A DNA stretch of 64,000 nucleotides, taken from the NCBI RefSeq assembly GCF_027923905.1, contig NZ_AP026966.1:3969001-4033000 (forward strand), read 5' to 3'. Both the position numbers and the translations under genes were made by a program. Below the pieces are notes generated by a model that did not search any database, had not been told where the DNA came from, and worked only from the letters and a program-made list of their open reading frames with translations. This stretch comes from Massilia varians. GTDB lineage: Bacteria > Pseudomonadota > Gammaproteobacteria > Burkholderiales > Burkholderiaceae_D. This document shows, in pieces, positions 44,518-55,895 of the stretch. Numbering within the stretch: position 1 is the first letter of the stretch; each line of letters begins with the position of its first letter.

Positions 44518-46032
44518 TTACTTGGCGAGGGTGGCCTGCATCGCGGTGTAGCACACCGCCAGCAGCCAGCCCGGGACGATGCCCAGCACTACCACGGCCA
44601 CGCCGTTGATCGACATCACGGCGCGCATGTCGGCCGAGGTGTTGATCGGGGCAGTGTCCACTGCCTCGTCGAACCAGATGGTCTTGACGATGCGCAGGTA
44701 GTAGAAGGCGCCGATCAGCGAGAACAGCACCGCGACCACCGACAGCCACACCATGCCGGCGTTCACGACGGCCTGCAGGACTGCCCACTTGGCCATGAAG
44801 CCCACCATCGGCGGCACGCCGGCCAGCGAGAACATCAGGATGGTCATGACGATCGCGAACCACGGCGCACGCTTGCCCAGGCCCTTGAAGTCGGCAATGG
44901 TCTCGGCTTCATGGCCGGCACGCGCCAGCATCATGATCAAGCCGAAGCTGCCGACCGTGGTCAGGACGTAGGTGATGGTGTAGTACATCGCGGCGCTGTA
45001 CGACGCGGCCGCATTGCTGTTGTCGCCGTCGACCACGCCGGTCATCAGTGCCAGCACCACGAAGCCCATCTGGGCGATGGTCGAGTAGGCCAGCATGCGC
45101 TTGATGTTGGTCTGCGCGATCGCGGTGATGTTACCCACGGCCAGCGACAGCACTGCCAGCACCAAGAGCATCTGCTGCCAGTCGAAGGCCATGCTTGGGA
45201 GGCCTTCGACCAGGATGCGGATCACCATGGCGAAGGTCGCCAGCTTCGGTGCGCCGCCCAGCAGCAGGGTGACCGCGGTCGGCGCGCCCTGCACGACGTC
45301 CGGGACCCACATGTGGAACGGAACCACGCCCAGCTTGAAGGCCAGGCCGGCGACCACGAACACCAGGCCGAACACCAGGATGGTGCGGTTGGCATCGGCG
45401 GCGGCGCTGGCCTGCGCGATGGCGGTCAGGTCGAGCGAACCGGTGGCGCCGTAGATCATCGACATGCCGTACAGCAGGAAGCCCGAGGACAGCGCGCCCA
45501 GGATGAAGTACTTCATCGCGGCTTCGGTCGAGATCGCGTGGTCGCGGCGCAGTGCCACCAGCGCGTACAGCGACAGCGACATCAGTTCCACGCCCAGGTA
45601 GAGCGACAGCATGCTGTTGCCCGAGATCATGATCATCTGGCCGAGCATCGAGAACAGCGCGAGCACGTAGAACTCGCCGCCCAGGTTACCGGACATCATG
45701 GCGCGCTCTTGCGCATACTGGCGCGAATACACCAGGGTCATCGCGGTGGCCGCGTAGGTCACCAGCTTGAGCAGGTTGGACATCGGGTCCGACACGTACA
45801 TGCCGTTGAAGGTATAGACGGTGGCGCCGGCGCTCATGTCGCCGAAGGTCAGCACGCCGCAGCCGGCGATGGCCATCAGGCTCAGCGCATACGTCAGGTT
45901 GCGCTTGCCCGCCTTCATGTACATGTCGATCAGCAGGATCGCGGAAGCCGCGATCAGCAGGAAGATTTCGGCATACACCGGCGCCAGATTGGCGTCGGTT
46001 GCCGCTAACATTGTGGAGTTCATTTCGTTCAT
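44518..46032 (-). CDS. nuoN: NADH-quinone oxidoreductase subunit N
   Basis: 504 residues, about 14 transmembrane helices; one of the three antiporter-like proton-pumping subunits of complex I. Conserved pumping Lys and Glu lie in LYLGVELMSLSLYALVAL and GVVPFHMWVPDVVQGAPTA. The start at 46032 gives MNEMNSTMLAA; a later Met5 is possible. Last of the 14 nuo genes, 6 bp past nuoM. Confidence 0.96.
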   Translation of the reverse strand: MNEMNSTMLAATDANLAPVYAEIFLLIAASAILLIDMYMKAGKRNLTYALSLMAIAGCGVLTFGDMSAGATVYTFNGMYVSDPMSNLLKLVTYAATAMTLVYSRQYAQERAMMSGNLGGEFYVLALFSMLGQMIMISGNSMLSLYLGVELMSLSLYALVALRRDHAISTEAAMKYFILGALSSGFLLYGMSMIYGATGSLDLTAIAQASAAADANRTILVFGLVFVVAGLAFKLGVVPFHMWVPDVVQGAPTAVTLLLGGAPKLATFAMVIRILVEGLPSMAFDWQQMLLVLAVLSLAVGNITAIAQTNIKRMLAYSTIAQMGFVVLALMTGVVDGDNSNAAASYSAAMYYTITYVLTTVGSFGLIMMLARAGHEAETIADFKGLGKRAPWFAIVMTILMFSLAGVPPMVGFMAKWAVLQAVVNAGMVWLSVVAVLFSLIGAFYYLRIVKTIWFDEAVDTAPINTSADMRAVMSINGVAVVVLGIVPGWLLAVCYTAMQATLAK

Positions 46033-46038
46033 GTCAGT

Positions 46039-47538
46039 TTATTGAGGCAGTTTGCCCGCTGCGACGTGCTGCAGCAGGTCGGTGACCGACACCTGCAGCG
46101 TCTCGGCGATTGGCGCCGGGTACAGGCCCATCACCAGGGTAGCGATGGCCAGCACGCCCAGGATGGCGAACTCGCGACCGTTCAGGTCGGTCAGTTCGGC
46201 CACGTGCTTGTGCACGACCGGGCCGAACACGACGCGCTTGACCATCCACAGCGAGTAGGCGGCGCCCAGGATCAGGGCGGTGCCCGCAGCCAGGCCAGTC
46301 CAGAAGTTGAACTCGACGGCGCCCAGGATGACCATGAATTCGCCGATGAAGCCCGAGGTGGCCGGCAGGCCGGCGTTGGCCATCGAGAACAACACCACGA
46401 AGGCGGCGAACTTCGGCATGGTGTTGACCACCCCACCGTAGTCGGCGATCTCGCGCGAGTGGACGCGGTCGTACAGCACGCCGATGCACAGGAACATCGC
46501 ACCCGACACGAAGCCGTGCGAGATCGACTGCATCAGGCCGCCCTGCACGCCCAGGTCGTTGAACATGAAGAAGCCCAGGGTGACGAAGCCCATGTGGGCG
46601 ATCGACGAATAGGCCACCAGTTTCTTCATGTCCTTCTGCACCATCGCCACCAGGCCGATGTAGATCACGGCGACCAGCGACAGGCCGATGACGATCCACG
46701 CCAGTTCCTTGGAAGCGTCCGGGGTGATCGGCAGCGAGAAACGCAGGAAGCCATAGGCGCCCAGTTTCAGCATGATCGCGGCCAGCACCACGGAACCGCC
46801 GGTCGGCGCTTCCACGTGGGCATCCGGCAGCCAGGTGTGCACCGGCCACATCGGAACCTTCACGGCGAAGGCCATGAAGAAGGCGATGAAGATCAGGATC
46901 TGCTCGTTCATCGTGAGCGGCAGACGGTGCCATTCGAGGATGTCGAAGGTGCCCGAGGCGTTGTACAGGTAGATGATCGCGACCAGGGTCAGCAGCGAGC
47001 CGAAGAACGTGTACAGGAAGAACTTGAATGCCGCGTACACGCGATTCGGGCCGCCGAACACGCCGATGATGATGTACATCGGGATCAGGGTGGCTTCGAA
47101 GAAGAAGTAGAACAGCAGGCCGTCCAGCGAGGCGAACACGCCGATCATCAGGCCCGACAGGATCAGGAAGGAACCCATGTACTGCGCCACGCGCTCTTCG
47201 ATCACCTGCCATGCCGCCAGCACCACGATGATGCTGATGAAGGCGGTCAGCGGGATGAACCACAGCGACAGGCCGTCGACGCCCAGCTTGTAGAACACGT
47301 TGAAGCGTTCGATCCAGGCGGCCGACTCATAGAACTGCATGCCGTGCGCGGCATTGTCGAAGTTCATGATCAGCGGCAGCGTCGGCAGGAAGCTGACGAC
47401 GGCGCCGACCAGGGACAGCAGGCGTACGAAGCCGGCGTTCTTGTCGCGGCCGACGGCCAGCACGATCATGCCGAACAGGATCGGGAGCCAGATCGACAGG
47501 CTCAGGTAAGGAGGAAATGTAGAAATTGACTGCATCAT
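46039..47538 (-). CDS. nuoM: NADH-quinone oxidoreductase subunit M
   Basis: 499 residues, about 14 helices, antiporter-like subunit. YFFFEATLIPMYIIIGVFG carries the conserved Glu of TM5 and VPMWPVHTWLPDAHVEAPTG marks the pumping channel. Start MMQSISTFPPYLS at 47538. Lies between nuoL and nuoN, with 24 and 6 bp gaps. Confidence 0.97.
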   Translation of the reverse strand: MMQSISTFPPYLSLSIWLPILFGMIVLAVGRDKNAGFVRLLSLVGAVVSFLPTLPLIMNFDNAAHGMQFYESAAWIERFNVFYKLGVDGLSLWFIPLTAFISIIVVLAAWQVIEERVAQYMGSFLILSGLMIGVFASLDGLLFYFFFEATLIPMYIIIGVFGGPNRVYAAFKFFLYTFFGSLLTLVAIIYLYNASGTFDILEWHRLPLTMNEQILIFIAFFMAFAVKVPMWPVHTWLPDAHVEAPTGGSVVLAAIMLKLGAYGFLRFSLPITPDASKELAWIVIGLSLVAVIYIGLVAMVQKDMKKLVAYSSIAHMGFVTLGFFMFNDLGVQGGLMQSISHGFVSGAMFLCIGVLYDRVHSREIADYGGVVNTMPKFAAFVVLFSMANAGLPATSGFIGEFMVILGAVEFNFWTGLAAGTALILGAAYSLWMVKRVVFGPVVHKHVAELTDLNGREFAILGVLAIATLVMGLYPAPIAETLQVSVTDLLQHVAAGKLPQ

Positions 47539-47562
47539 TTTTCGCTTTTCTTTTCGAGCCGA

Positions 47563-49626
47563 TTAACCGCGCCAGAACGGGAAGAACCACAGCAGCGTCG
47601 CCAGCACGCCAACGATCATCACGAACGCGTAGTGGTAGATGTAGCCCGTCTGGAAGGTACGGGTAATCGTCGAGAACCAGCCGACCAGCTTGGCCGAGCC
47701 GTTGACCAGCAGGCCGTCGATCAGGCCGCGGTCGCCCACTTTCCACAGGCCGCCACCGATGGCGCGCGCGCCGCCGGCGAACACGACGTCGTTGAACTTG
47801 TCCATGTAGTACTTGTTGTCCAGCAGGGTGTGCAGGAACTTGAACTTGGCATAGAACCAGGCCGGAACGCGCGGGTTGACCATGTAGCAGTAGTAAGCCA
47901 GCGCCACGCCTGCCAGTGCCAGCCAGAACGGTGCGGTCTGCACGCCGTGCAGGGCCATCGCCATCGGGCCGTGGAACATCTCGCTCAGTTCAGCCATCGC
48001 CGGGTGGTTCGGGCTGACGAAGATCACGTCCTTGAAGAAGTCGCCGTGCAGCATCGGGCCGATGGCCAGGTAGCCGATGATGACCGACGGGATCGCCAGC
48101 AGGATCAGCGGCAGGGTCACGACCAGCGGCGACTCGTGCGGCTTGTCGCCCGGCTGCAGGCCGTGGTGGTGGTGGTCGTCGCCATGCGCGTCTTCTTCAT
48201 TGTGCGCATCCGAATCGTGGCCATGGCTGTGCGGCTGCGGCTTGTTCCAGCGCGACTCGCCATGGAACACCAGGAAGTACATGCGGAACGAGTAGAAGGC
48301 GGTCACGAACACGCCGGCCAGCACCGCGAAGTTGGCGAAGCCCGAACCCGGCAGGTTCGACGCGTGCACCGCCTCGATGATCGAATCCTTCGAGTAGAAG
48401 CCCGAGAAGAACGGGGTGCCGATCAGGGCCAGCGAGCCCAGCAGCGAAGTGATCCAGGTGATCGGCATGTACTTGCGCAGGCCGCCCATGTTGCGCATGT
48501 CCTGGTCGTGGTGCATGCCGATGATGACCGAACCCGCGCCGAGGAACAGCAGCGCCTTGAAGAAGGCGTGGGTCATCAGGTGGAACACGGCCACCGAGTA
48601 GGCCGACACGCCCAGGGCGACGGTCATGTAGCCCAGCTGCGACAGGGTCGAGTAAGCGACCACGCGCTTGATGTCGTTCTGGATGATGCCCAGGAAGCCC
48701 ATGAACAGCGCGGTGATCGAGCCGATCACGATGATGAAGGACAGTGCGCCGTCCGACAGTTCGAACAGCGGCGACATGCGCGACACCATGAAGATGCCGG
48801 CGGTAACCATGGTCGCAGCGTGGATCAGCGCCGAGATCGGGGTCGGGCCTTCCATCGAGTCGGGCAGCCAGACGTGCAGCGGGAACTGCGCCGACTTGCC
48901 CATCGCGCCGATGAACAGGCAGATGCAGGCTGCGGTCAGCAGCGGCCAGCCGATGCCCGGCACGGTCATGCCGGCCAGCTTGTCGGCCTGGGCGAACACC
49001 TCGGTGTACTGCATCGTGCCGGAAGCGGCCAGCAGCAGGCCGATGCCCAGGATGAAGCCGAAGTCGCCGACGCGGTTGACCAGGAAGGCCTTCATGTTCG
49101 CGAAGATCGCGGTCGGACGGGTATACCAGAAGCCGATCAGGAGATACGAGACCAGGCCCACCGCTTCCCAGCCGAAGAACAGCTGCAGGAAGTTGTTGGA
49201 CATGACCAGCATCAGCATCGCGAAGGTGAACAGCGAGATGTACGAGAAGAAGCGGTTGTAGCCTTCGTCCTCGGCCATGTAGCCGATCGTGTAGATGTGC
49301 ACCATCAGCGAGACCGAGGTGACCACGCACATCATCATCGCCGACAGCGTGTCGATCTGGAAGCCGACGGCCAGCTTGAGCGTGCCGACGGTCATCCAGG
49401 TGTAGATGTCTTCATTGAAAACCGGTGCGCCATCGAGCACCGCCATCAGGGTCTGGACCGAGATGATCAGCGCGATCAGGACGCCCAGGATGGTCGCGGT
49501 GTGCGACACCTTGCGGCCGACCACATTGCCGAAGAACTTGGTGCCGAGCAGGCCGGCAATCGCCGAGCCTGCCAGCGGCGCCAGAGGCACCGCCAGTAAC
49601 ATTGAGGAAGAGAGTTGCCCCGCCAT
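47563..49626 (-). CDS. nuoL: NADH-quinone oxidoreductase subunit L
   Basis: 687 residues, about 16 helices with the long lateral C-terminal helix that clamps NuoM and NuoN. LFFGWEAVGLVSYLLIGFWY and AQFPLHVWLPDSMEGPTPIS carry the pumping residues. Near residue 460 is a His/Asp-rich loop (HSHGHDSDAHNEEDAHGDDH followed by more His), a length feature seen in betaproteobacterial NuoL and possibly metal binding. Confidence 0.97.
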   Translation of the reverse strand: MAGQLSSSMLLAVPLAPLAGSAIAGLLGTKFFGNVVGRKVSHTATILGVLIALIISVQTLMAVLDGAPVFNEDIYTWMTVGTLKLAVGFQIDTLSAMMMCVVTSVSLMVHIYTIGYMAEDEGYNRFFSYISLFTFAMLMLVMSNNFLQLFFGWEAVGLVSYLLIGFWYTRPTAIFANMKAFLVNRVGDFGFILGIGLLLAASGTMQYTEVFAQADKLAGMTVPGIGWPLLTAACICLFIGAMGKSAQFPLHVWLPDSMEGPTPISALIHAATMVTAGIFMVSRMSPLFELSDGALSFIIVIGSITALFMGFLGIIQNDIKRVVAYSTLSQLGYMTVALGVSAYSVAVFHLMTHAFFKALLFLGAGSVIIGMHHDQDMRNMGGLRKYMPITWITSLLGSLALIGTPFFSGFYSKDSIIEAVHASNLPGSGFANFAVLAGVFVTAFYSFRMYFLVFHGESRWNKPQPHSHGHDSDAHNEEDAHGDDHHHHGLQPGDKPHESPLVVTLPLILLAIPSVIIGYLAIGPMLHGDFFKDVIFVSPNHPAMAELSEMFHGPMAMALHGVQTAPFWLALAGVALAYYCYMVNPRVPAWFYAKFKFLHTLLDNKYYMDKFNDVVFAGGARAIGGGLWKVGDRGLIDGLLVNGSAKLVGWFSTITRTFQTGYIYHYAFVMIVGVLATLLWFFPFWRG

Positions 49627-49665
49627 TGTTGAACCTTAGTCGTTATTGTTAATCAGCCGAGACCA

Positions 49666-49974
49666 TCAGCCCTTCAGGCTGTCGAGGTCTTCCACATCGA
49701 TCGTGTCCAGGTTACGGAACAGGACCACCAGGATCGCCAGGCCGATTGCCGATTCGGCGGCCGCGACGGTCAGAATGAAGAACACGAAGATCTGCCCCGC
49801 CGCGTCTCCGAGGTAGTGCGAGAAAGCGACGAAGTTCAGGTTCACCGCCAGCAGCATCAGTTCGATGGCCATCAGCAGGATGATGATGTTCTTCCGGTTC
49901 AGGAAGATACCGATCACCGAGATCGCGAACAGGATCGCGCCCAGGATCAGGTAGTGTGCGAGCGACAAGGTCAT
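49666..49974 (-). CDS. nuoK: NADH-quinone oxidoreductase subunit K
   Basis: 102 residues, three helices, with membrane Glu in [20 protein letters not shown] and in [12 protein letters not shown]. These form part of the proton path near the quinone site. The ATG overlaps the nuoJ stop by 4 bp. Confidence 0.97.
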   Translation of the reverse strand: MTLSLAHYLILGAILFAISVIGIFLNRKNIIILLMAIELMLLAVNLNFVAFSHYLGDAAGQIFVFFILTVAAAESAIGLAILVVLFRNLDTIDVEDLDSLKG

Positions 49975-50639
49975 GGTGCCTCCTTCGGTGCTGCGGCCGC
50001 TGCGGCTGCTGCTGCTCGTTCGGCGGCTGCTGCATCGATGGCGCGCTGGTTGACCGCATCCATCTTGACGATGCGCAGGCGGTCGTTACGCTTGACGCGG
50101 ACGGCGAGGCCCGGGTCGATTGCTTTGGTGTCCTTGCGCTTGCGCAGGGTCAGGGCGACTGCGGCGATGATCGCCACCAGCAGGATCACGGCGGCGATCT
50201 CGAAACCGTAGATGTACTTGGTGTAGATCAGGAGGCCCAGTTCCTTGGTGCCGCCGATGTTTAGGGCGGCAGCCTCGGCCGACAGGTCGGTCTGGTTGTA
50301 CGCGCGGTACAGCACGGCGGCCATCTCGAGCACGATCAGGGCGCCCACGCCCGAGGCGACCGGCAGGTAGCCCCAGAAGCCTTCGCGCATGCGGTCGATA
50401 TTAATGTCGAGCATCATGACGACGAACAGGAACAGCACCATCACGGCGCCGACGTAGACCAGCACCAGCACGATGGCCAGGAACTCGGCCTTCAGCAACA
50501 GCCAGATGCCGGCCACGTTGAAGAAGGCCAGCACCAGGAACAGCGCGGCGTGCACTGGGTTCTTGGTGGTGATGACGCGCAAGGCGGCCAGGACCGTGAT
50601 GGTCGCGAACGCGTAGAACAGGAAAGTGGTGAATTCCAT
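49971..50639 (-). CDS. nuoJ: NADH-quinone oxidoreductase subunit J
   Basis: 222 residues. Five helices; [19 protein letters not shown] is the family mark around TM3. The C-terminal Ala-rich tail ([17 protein letters not shown]) is longer than in E. coli. Between nuoI and nuoK, overlapping nuoK. Confidence 0.96.
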   Translation of the reverse strand: MEFTTFLFYAFATITVLAALRVITTKNPVHAALFLVLAFFNVAGIWLLLKAEFLAIVLVLVYVGAVMVLFLFVVMMLDINIDRMREGFWGYLPVASGVGALIVLEMAAVLYRAYNQTDLSAEAAALNIGGTKELGLLIYTKYIYGFEIAAVILLVAIIAAVALTLRKRKDTKAIDPGLAVRVKRNDRLRIVKMDAVNQRAIDAAAAERAAAAAAAAAPKEAP

Positions 50640-50656
50640 GAATTGACAGCCTCTTC

Positions 50657-51145
50657 TTATCGGTACTTCGCGTCCGCTTCGCGGGCGGCGGCGATGTCGT
50701 TTTCGTAGCGGTCACCGACGGCCAGCAGCATCTCTTTGGTGTAGTAGAGATCGCCACGCTTTTCGCCGTGGTATTCCAGCACGTGGGTCTCGACGATCGA
50801 GTCGACCGGGCAGGATTCTTCGCAGAAGCCGCAGAAGATGCACTTGGTCAGGTCGATGTCGTAGCGCGTGGTGCGGCGGGTGCCGTCCTCGCGCTGCGCC
50901 GATTCGATGGTGATCGCCATTGCCGGGCACACTGCCTCGCACAGCTTGCAGGCGATGCAGCGCTCTTCCCCGTTGGGGTAGCGACGCAGGGCGTGCAGGC
51001 CGCGGAAGCGGTTCGACATCGGGGTCTTCTCTTCCGGGTACTGGACCGTGATCTTGCGCGACAGCGCATACTTGCCGGTCAGGGCCAGGCCCTTGAAGAG
51101 TTCGGACAGCATCAGGCTGCCGACGATTTCTTTAATCCGATTCAT
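50657..51145 (-). CDS. nuoI: NADH-quinone oxidoreductase subunit I
   Basis: 162 residues. Two 4Fe-4S ferredoxin motifs, [12 protein letters not shown] and [12 protein letters not shown], give clusters N6a and N6b that pass electrons to N2. The start at [11 protein letters not shown] (51145) fits homologs; the upstream frame is not conserved. 14 bp gap to nuoH. Confidence 0.97.
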   Translation of the reverse strand: MNRIKEIVGSLMLSELFKGLALTGKYALSRKITVQYPEEKTPMSNRFRGLHALRRYPNGEERCIACKLCEAVCPAMAITIESAQREDGTRRTTRYDIDLTKCIFCGFCEESCPVDSIVETHVLEYHGEKRGDLYYTKEMLLAVGDRYENDIAAAREADAKYR

Positions 51146-51159
51146 TTTCGTTTGCTTCC

Positions 51160-52248
51160 TTACTTCACAGGCATCCAGATGTTCCACGGCGAGTGCATCC
51201 AGATCGCGACCACGACCAGCCAGAACAGGGTCAGCGGGATGAACACTTTCCAGCCCAGGCGCATGATCTGGTCATAGCGGTAGCGCGGGAAGGTGCCGCG
51301 GACCCAAATCATGGTCGATACCAGCATGAACATCTTCAGGAACAGCCAGAAGAAGCCGCCGATCGCGCCGAATTCCAGGAAGCCGAACGGTGCCGACCAG
51401 CCGCCCAGGAACAGGATCGATGCCAGGGTGGCGATCAGGATCATGTTGGCGTATTCGGCCAGCATGAACATCGCGTAGGACATGCCCGAGTACTCGACCA
51501 TGTGGCCGGCGACAATCTCCGACTCCCCTTCCACCACGTCGAACGGGTGGCGGTTGCATTCGGCCAGGCCGGACACGAAATAGATCACGAACAGCGGCAG
51601 CAGCGGCAGCCAGTTCCACGACAGGAAGTTCAGGCCCATGTCGGCGAAGGTGCCGATCTGCTGGCTGGTGACGATGTCGGTCATGTTCAGGCTGCCGGTG
51701 ACCATCAGCACCACGACCAGCACGAAACCGATCGGGATTTCGTAGGAGATCATCTGGGCCGAGGCGCGCATCGCACCCAGGAACGAGTACTTCGAGTTCG
51801 AAGCCCAGCCGGCGATGATGACGCCGTAGACTTCCATCGAGGTGATCGCCATCAGGAACAGCAGGCCGGCGTTGACGTTGGCCAGCGCGGCTTGCGGGCC
51901 GAACGGGACCACCGCCCAGGCGGCCAGCGCCGGCATGATGGTCATGATCGGACCGATCACGAACAGGCTGCGGTTGGCCTTGGCCGGGATGACGATTTCC
52001 TTGAGCAGCAGCTTGACCGCGTCGGCGATCGGCTGCAGCAGGCCGCCCGGACCCACGCGGTTCGGGCCGACGCGGATCTGGATCCAGCCGATCAGCTTGC
52101 GCTCCCACAGGGTCAGGTAGGCCACCAGACCCATCAGCGGCAGCAGCACCACGAGGATCTTCATGACGGTCCAGGCCAGCGGCCAGACCGGGCCGAGCAG
52201 GTCAGCCCCGCCGGCGTTCAGCGTATCGATAAAACCGGGCGTTGCCAT
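51160..52248 (-). CDS. nuoH: NADH-quinone oxidoreductase subunit H
   Basis: 362 residues, eight helices. It forms the quinone chamber with NuoB and NuoD. The loop [17 protein letters not shown] and the acidic [20 protein letters not shown] are diagnostic. The ATG shares one base with the nuoG stop. Confidence 0.97.
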   Translation of the reverse strand: MATPGFIDTLNAGGADLLGPVWPLAWTVMKILVVLLPLMGLVAYLTLWERKLIGWIQIRVGPNRVGPGGLLQPIADAVKLLLKEIVIPAKANRSLFVIGPIMTIMPALAAWAVVPFGPQAALANVNAGLLFLMAITSMEVYGVIIAGWASNSKYSFLGAMRASAQMISYEIPIGFVLVVVLMVTGSLNMTDIVTSQQIGTFADMGLNFLSWNWLPLLPLFVIYFVSGLAECNRHPFDVVEGESEIVAGHMVEYSGMSYAMFMLAEYANMILIATLASILFLGGWSAPFGFLEFGAIGGFFWLFLKMFMLVSTMIWVRGTFPRYRYDQIMRLGWKVFIPLTLFWLVVVAIWMHSPWNIWMPVK

Positions 52249-54578
52249 TATTTGCCCTCTCCTGCTTTTTCAACATTGATCGAACCAAACATCGCGCCCA
52301 GGGTGGCGACGGCCGGGTGGCCGGCGGCCACGCGCACCGCGTTCGACGGCAGGCGTGCATCCACGTTGGCCACCAAGGTGGCGCTGCCCGAACCCTGCGA
52401 CACACGGACCAGGTCGCCGGCCTTGACGCCGATCTGCTCGGCCACGGCCTTGGACAGGGTCACCAGCGGCGCATTCGCGTCGGCGGTGCGCTGCAGCGGC
52501 TCCGAACGGCGCGCCAGCGCGTCGGTGAAGTAAATGCCGACGTCGGCGACGCGCTCGATCTGGCCGGCCGGGGAATACTGGCCCGCGCTCGGCGCCAGCC
52601 TGGCGACGTTGTTCAGCTTGGACGACAGGTCGGTGACGCCCTTGCCGATCGCTTCTTCGCGGATCGATTCCGAGGTCTCGTAGTCGAAGCCCGACAGGCC
52701 CAGCAGGTTGCCGAGCACGCGCAGCACTTTCCAGGCCGGGCGGGTTTCGCCGAGCGGCTTGACGGTGCCGTTGAAGCTCTGTGCGCGGCCTTCGCAGTTC
52801 ACGAAGGTGCCGGCGGTCTCGCTAAACGGCGAGATCGGCAGCAGCACGTCGGCGAAGTCCATGCCGTGCTTGAAAGCCGACATGGCGACGACCATCTCGG
52901 CGCCGTCCAGTGCGGCGCGCGCCTGCTGCGGATTGGCCGCATCCAGTTCCGGTTCCGCGTTCAGCAGCACGTAGGCTTTCTTCGGCGATGCGAACACGGC
53001 TTCGCCCTTGCCCGTGGCGCCGACGATGTGGCCGCCGACGGTGTTGGCGGCGTCGACCAGGTAGCCGAAGGCGCAGCCGGTCTGCTCGGCGATCCATTGC
53101 GCCGCGGCGTGGATCTTCGAGGCTTGCGGATGGTAGGCGGCAGCGTTACCCAGCAGGACGGCGCCCGGGGTGTCGACGCCGACCAGGGTCGCGGCGATGG
53201 CCTTGCCGCCTTCGCTCGGTTCAACGTTGCCGAAGCCAGCCGGGGCTGCGATGTCCTTGGCCAAGGCCACGGCGACCACGACTTCCGACAGCGCGGCCAG
53301 CCAGTCGCTCGGTGCGGCGACCATCTTGTTCGCCACCGGCATCAGGAGTTCGTCGTCGCTCGCGCCCAGCAGGGACAGCTTGGCGCCGCCCTTGGTGGCG
53401 GTGCGCAGGCGGGTCGCCACCAGCGGGTGATCCTTGCGCAGGTTGGAACCGATGACGAAGGCGCGCTTCAGTTGCGAGAAGTTCGCGATCGGCATGCCCA
53501 GCCACGGGGTGACCTGGCCGTCCAGGGCGAAGTCGCTCTGGCGCAGGCGGAACTCGATGTTGTCCGAGCCGAGGCCGCGGGTCATCTTGTTCAGCAGGTA
53601 CAGTTCTTCCAGCGTCGAGTGCGGGGTCGCGACAGCGGCGATGCTGTCTGCGCCATGCTCGTGGCGGATGTTACGCAGGCCGTGGGCCACGTATTCCAGC
53701 GCGGTCTGCCAGTCGGCCTCAATCCATACGCCACCCTGCTTGATCATCGGCTGGGTCAGGCGGTCGGCATTGTCCAGCGCCTCGTACGAGAAGCGGTCCT
53801 TGTCCGACAGCCAGCATTCGTTGATGGCTTCGTTTTCCAGCGGCAGCACGCGCATGACCTTGCCGCCCTTGACCTGGACGATCAGGTTCGAGCCGAGCGA
53901 GTCGTGCGGCGCGATCGACTTGCGGCGCTGCAGTTCCCACGGACGCGCCGAGTAGCGGAACGGCTTGCTGGTGAGCGCGCCGACCGGGCACAGGTCGATC
54001 ATGTTGCCCGACACTTCCGAGTCCACGGTCTTGCCGACAAACGTGGTGATCTCCGAGTGCTCGCCGCGGCCGACCATGCCGAATTCCATCACGCCGGCCA
54101 CTTCCTGGCCGAAGCGCACGCAACGGGTGCACTGGATGCAGCGCGCCATCTCTTCCATCGAGATCAGCGGGCCGGCTTCCTTCGGTGCCACCACTCGCTT
54201 TTCTTCGTCGTAGCGCGACTGGCTCTTGCCGTAGCCGACGGCCAGATCCTGCAGCTGGCATTCGCCGCCCTGGTCGCAGATCGGGCAATCCAGCGGGTGG
54301 TTAATGAGCAGGAACTCCATCACCGACTTCTGTGCCTGCACGGCCTTGTCGCTGTGGGTGCGCACGATCATGCCCGGCGAAACCGGCGTGGCGCAGGCCG
54401 GCAGCGGCTTCGGTGCCTTCTCGACTTCGACCAGGCACATGCGGCAGTTCGCTGCGATCGACAATTTCTTGTGATAGCAGAAGTGCGGGATGTAGGTCCC
54501 GAGTTTGTTTGCGGCGTCCATCACCATGGAACCTGGTGCGACTTCGACTTTTTTGCCGTCTAATTCAATTTCAACCAT
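52248..54578 (-). CDS. nuoG: NADH-quinone oxidoreductase subunit G
   Basis: 776 residues. The 2Fe-2S ligands lie in [19 protein letters not shown] and CATPV. The His-ligated 4Fe-4S is in [28 protein letters not shown] gives another cluster. A molybdopterin-like domain follows without the catalytic metal. The ATG shares the stop of nuoH by one base. Carries electrons through the peripheral arm. Confidence 0.97.
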   Translation of the reverse strand: MVEIELDGKKVEVAPGSMVMDAANKLGTYIPHFCYHKKLSIAANCRMCLVEVEKAPKPLPACATPVSPGMIVRTHSDKAVQAQKSVMEFLLINHPLDCPICDQGGECQLQDLAVGYGKSQSRYDEEKRVVAPKEAGPLISMEEMARCIQCTRCVRFGQEVAGVMEFGMVGRGEHSEITTFVGKTVDSEVSGNMIDLCPVGALTSKPFRYSARPWELQRRKSIAPHDSLGSNLIVQVKGGKVMRVLPLENEAINECWLSDKDRFSYEALDNADRLTQPMIKQGGVWIEADWQTALEYVAHGLRNIRHEHGADSIAAVATPHSTLEELYLLNKMTRGLGSDNIEFRLRQSDFALDGQVTPWLGMPIANFSQLKRAFVIGSNLRKDHPLVATRLRTATKGGAKLSLLGASDDELLMPVANKMVAAPSDWLAALSEVVVAVALAKDIAAPAGFGNVEPSEGGKAIAATLVGVDTPGAVLLGNAAAYHPQASKIHAAAQWIAEQTGCAFGYLVDAANTVGGHIVGATGKGEAVFASPKKAYVLLNAEPELDAANPQQARAALDGAEMVVAMSAFKHGMDFADVLLPISPFSETAGTFVNCEGRAQSFNGTVKPLGETRPAWKVLRVLGNLLGLSGFDYETSESIREEAIGKGVTDLSSKLNNVARLAPSAGQYSPAGQIERVADVGIYFTDALARRSEPLQRTADANAPLVTLSKAVAEQIGVKAGDLVRVSQGSGSATLVANVDARLPSNAVRVAAGHPAVATLGAMFGSINVEKAGEGK

Positions 54579-54599
54579 TTGATCGTTACCTGACCTGGT

Positions 54600-55895
54600 T
54601 TAAAGGTATGCGGGCACGAGGCAGTGCTTGTGCTCGATGTGATATTCGAATTCCTCGCGGAAGTTCTTGATCATCGCTTCCACCGGCATCGCGGCGGCGT
54701 CGCCCAGCGCGCAGATGGTGCGGCCCTTGATGTTGCCCGCGATGTTGTTCAGCAGGTCCATGTCTTCCGGACGGCCCTTGCCGTTCTCGATGCGGTGGAC
54801 CATGCGGTACATCCAGCCGGTGCCTTCACGGCACGGGGTGCACTGGCCGCAGGATTCTTCATAGTAGAAGTACGACAGGCGCAGCAGCGACTTGACCATG
54901 CAGCGGGTCTCGTCCATGACGATCACGGCGCCCGAACCCAGCATCGAACCGGCCTTGGCGATCGAATCGTAGTCGAGGTCGGTATCCATCATGACCTCGC
55001 CGCGGATCACCGGCGCCGACGAACCGCCCGGGATGACGGCCTTGATCTTCTTGCCGCCGCGCATGCCGCCGGCCAGCTCCATCAGCTTGGCGAACGGGGT
55101 GCCCAGCGGGACTTCGTAATTGCCCGGACGCTCGACGTCGCCCGAGATCGAGAAGATCTTGGTGCCGCCGTTGTTCGGCTTGCCGAGCGCCATGTAGTTT
55201 TCCGGGCCGATGTTCAGCAGGAACGGGACGGCCGCGAAGGTCTCGGTGTTGTTGATGGTGGTCGGCTTGCCGTACAGGCCGAACGAGGCCGGGAACGGCG
55301 GCTTGAAGCGCGGCTGGCCCTTCTTGCCTTCGAGCGACTCGAGCAGCGCGGTTTCTTCGCCGCAGATGTAGGCGCCGTAGCCGTGGTGGGCATGCAGCTG
55401 GAACGAGAAGTTCGAACCCATGATGTTATCGCCCAGGAAGCCGGCGGCGCGCGCCTCTTCCAGCGCCTCTTCGAAGCGCAGGTATTCCTGGAAGATCTCG
55501 CCGTGGATGTAGTTGTAGCCCACGGTGATGCCCATCGCGTAGGCGCCGATGGCCATGCCTTCGATCAGCGCGTGCGGGTTGTAGCGGATGATGTCGCGGT
55601 CCTTGAAGGTACCCGGCTCGCCTTCGTCGGTATTGCAGACGAGGTATTTCTGGCCCGGGTACTGGCGCGGCATGAAGCTCCACTTCAGGCCGGTCGGGAA
55701 ACCGGCGCCGCCGCGGCCGCGCAGGCCCGAGGCCTTCAGGTCGGCGATGATCTGTTCCGGCGCGACACCGCCTTCCAGGATCTTGCGCAGCGCCGAATAG
55801 CCGCCACGCTTGACGTAGTCGGCCAGGCGCCAGTTATCGCCGTTCAGGTCCTTGAGGATCAGCGGATTGATGTGACGATCGTGCAGGCTGCTCAT
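54600..55895 (-). CDS. nuoF: NADH-quinone oxidoreductase subunit F
   Basis: 431 residues. The NADH/FMN site is in [18 protein letters not shown] and [18 protein letters not shown]; cluster N3 is in [12 protein letters not shown] with a fourth Cys in TICALGDAA. This is where NADH is oxidised. Start [12 protein letters not shown] at 55895 overlaps the nuoE stop (ATGA). Confidence 0.97.
   Translation of the reverse strand: MSSLHDRHINPLILKDLNGDNWRLADYVKRGGYSALRKILEGGVAPEQIIADLKASGLRGRGGAGFPTGLKWSFMPRQYPGQKYLVCNTDEGEPGTFKDRDIIRYNPHALIEGMAIGAYAMGITVGYNYIHGEIFQEYLRFEEALEEARAAGFLGDNIMGSNFSFQLHAHHGYGAYICGEETALLESLEGKKGQPRFKPPFPASFGLYGKPTTINNTETFAAVPFLLNIGPENYMALGKPNNGGTKIFSISGDVERPGNYEVPLGTPFAKLMELAGGMRGGKKIKAVIPGGSSAPVIRGEVMMDTDLDYDSIAKAGSMLGSGAVIVMDETRCMVKSLLRLSYFYYEESCGQCTPCREGTGWMYRMVHRIENGKGRPEDMDLLNNIAGNIKGRTICALGDAAAMPVEAMIKNFREEFEYHIEHKHCLVPAYL

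Noticed and set aside
47632..49599. Long plus-strand frames opposite nuoL, nuoM and nuoG
   Set aside because: Shadow frames of the complex I genes, composed mainly of His/Arg/Gln/Asp.
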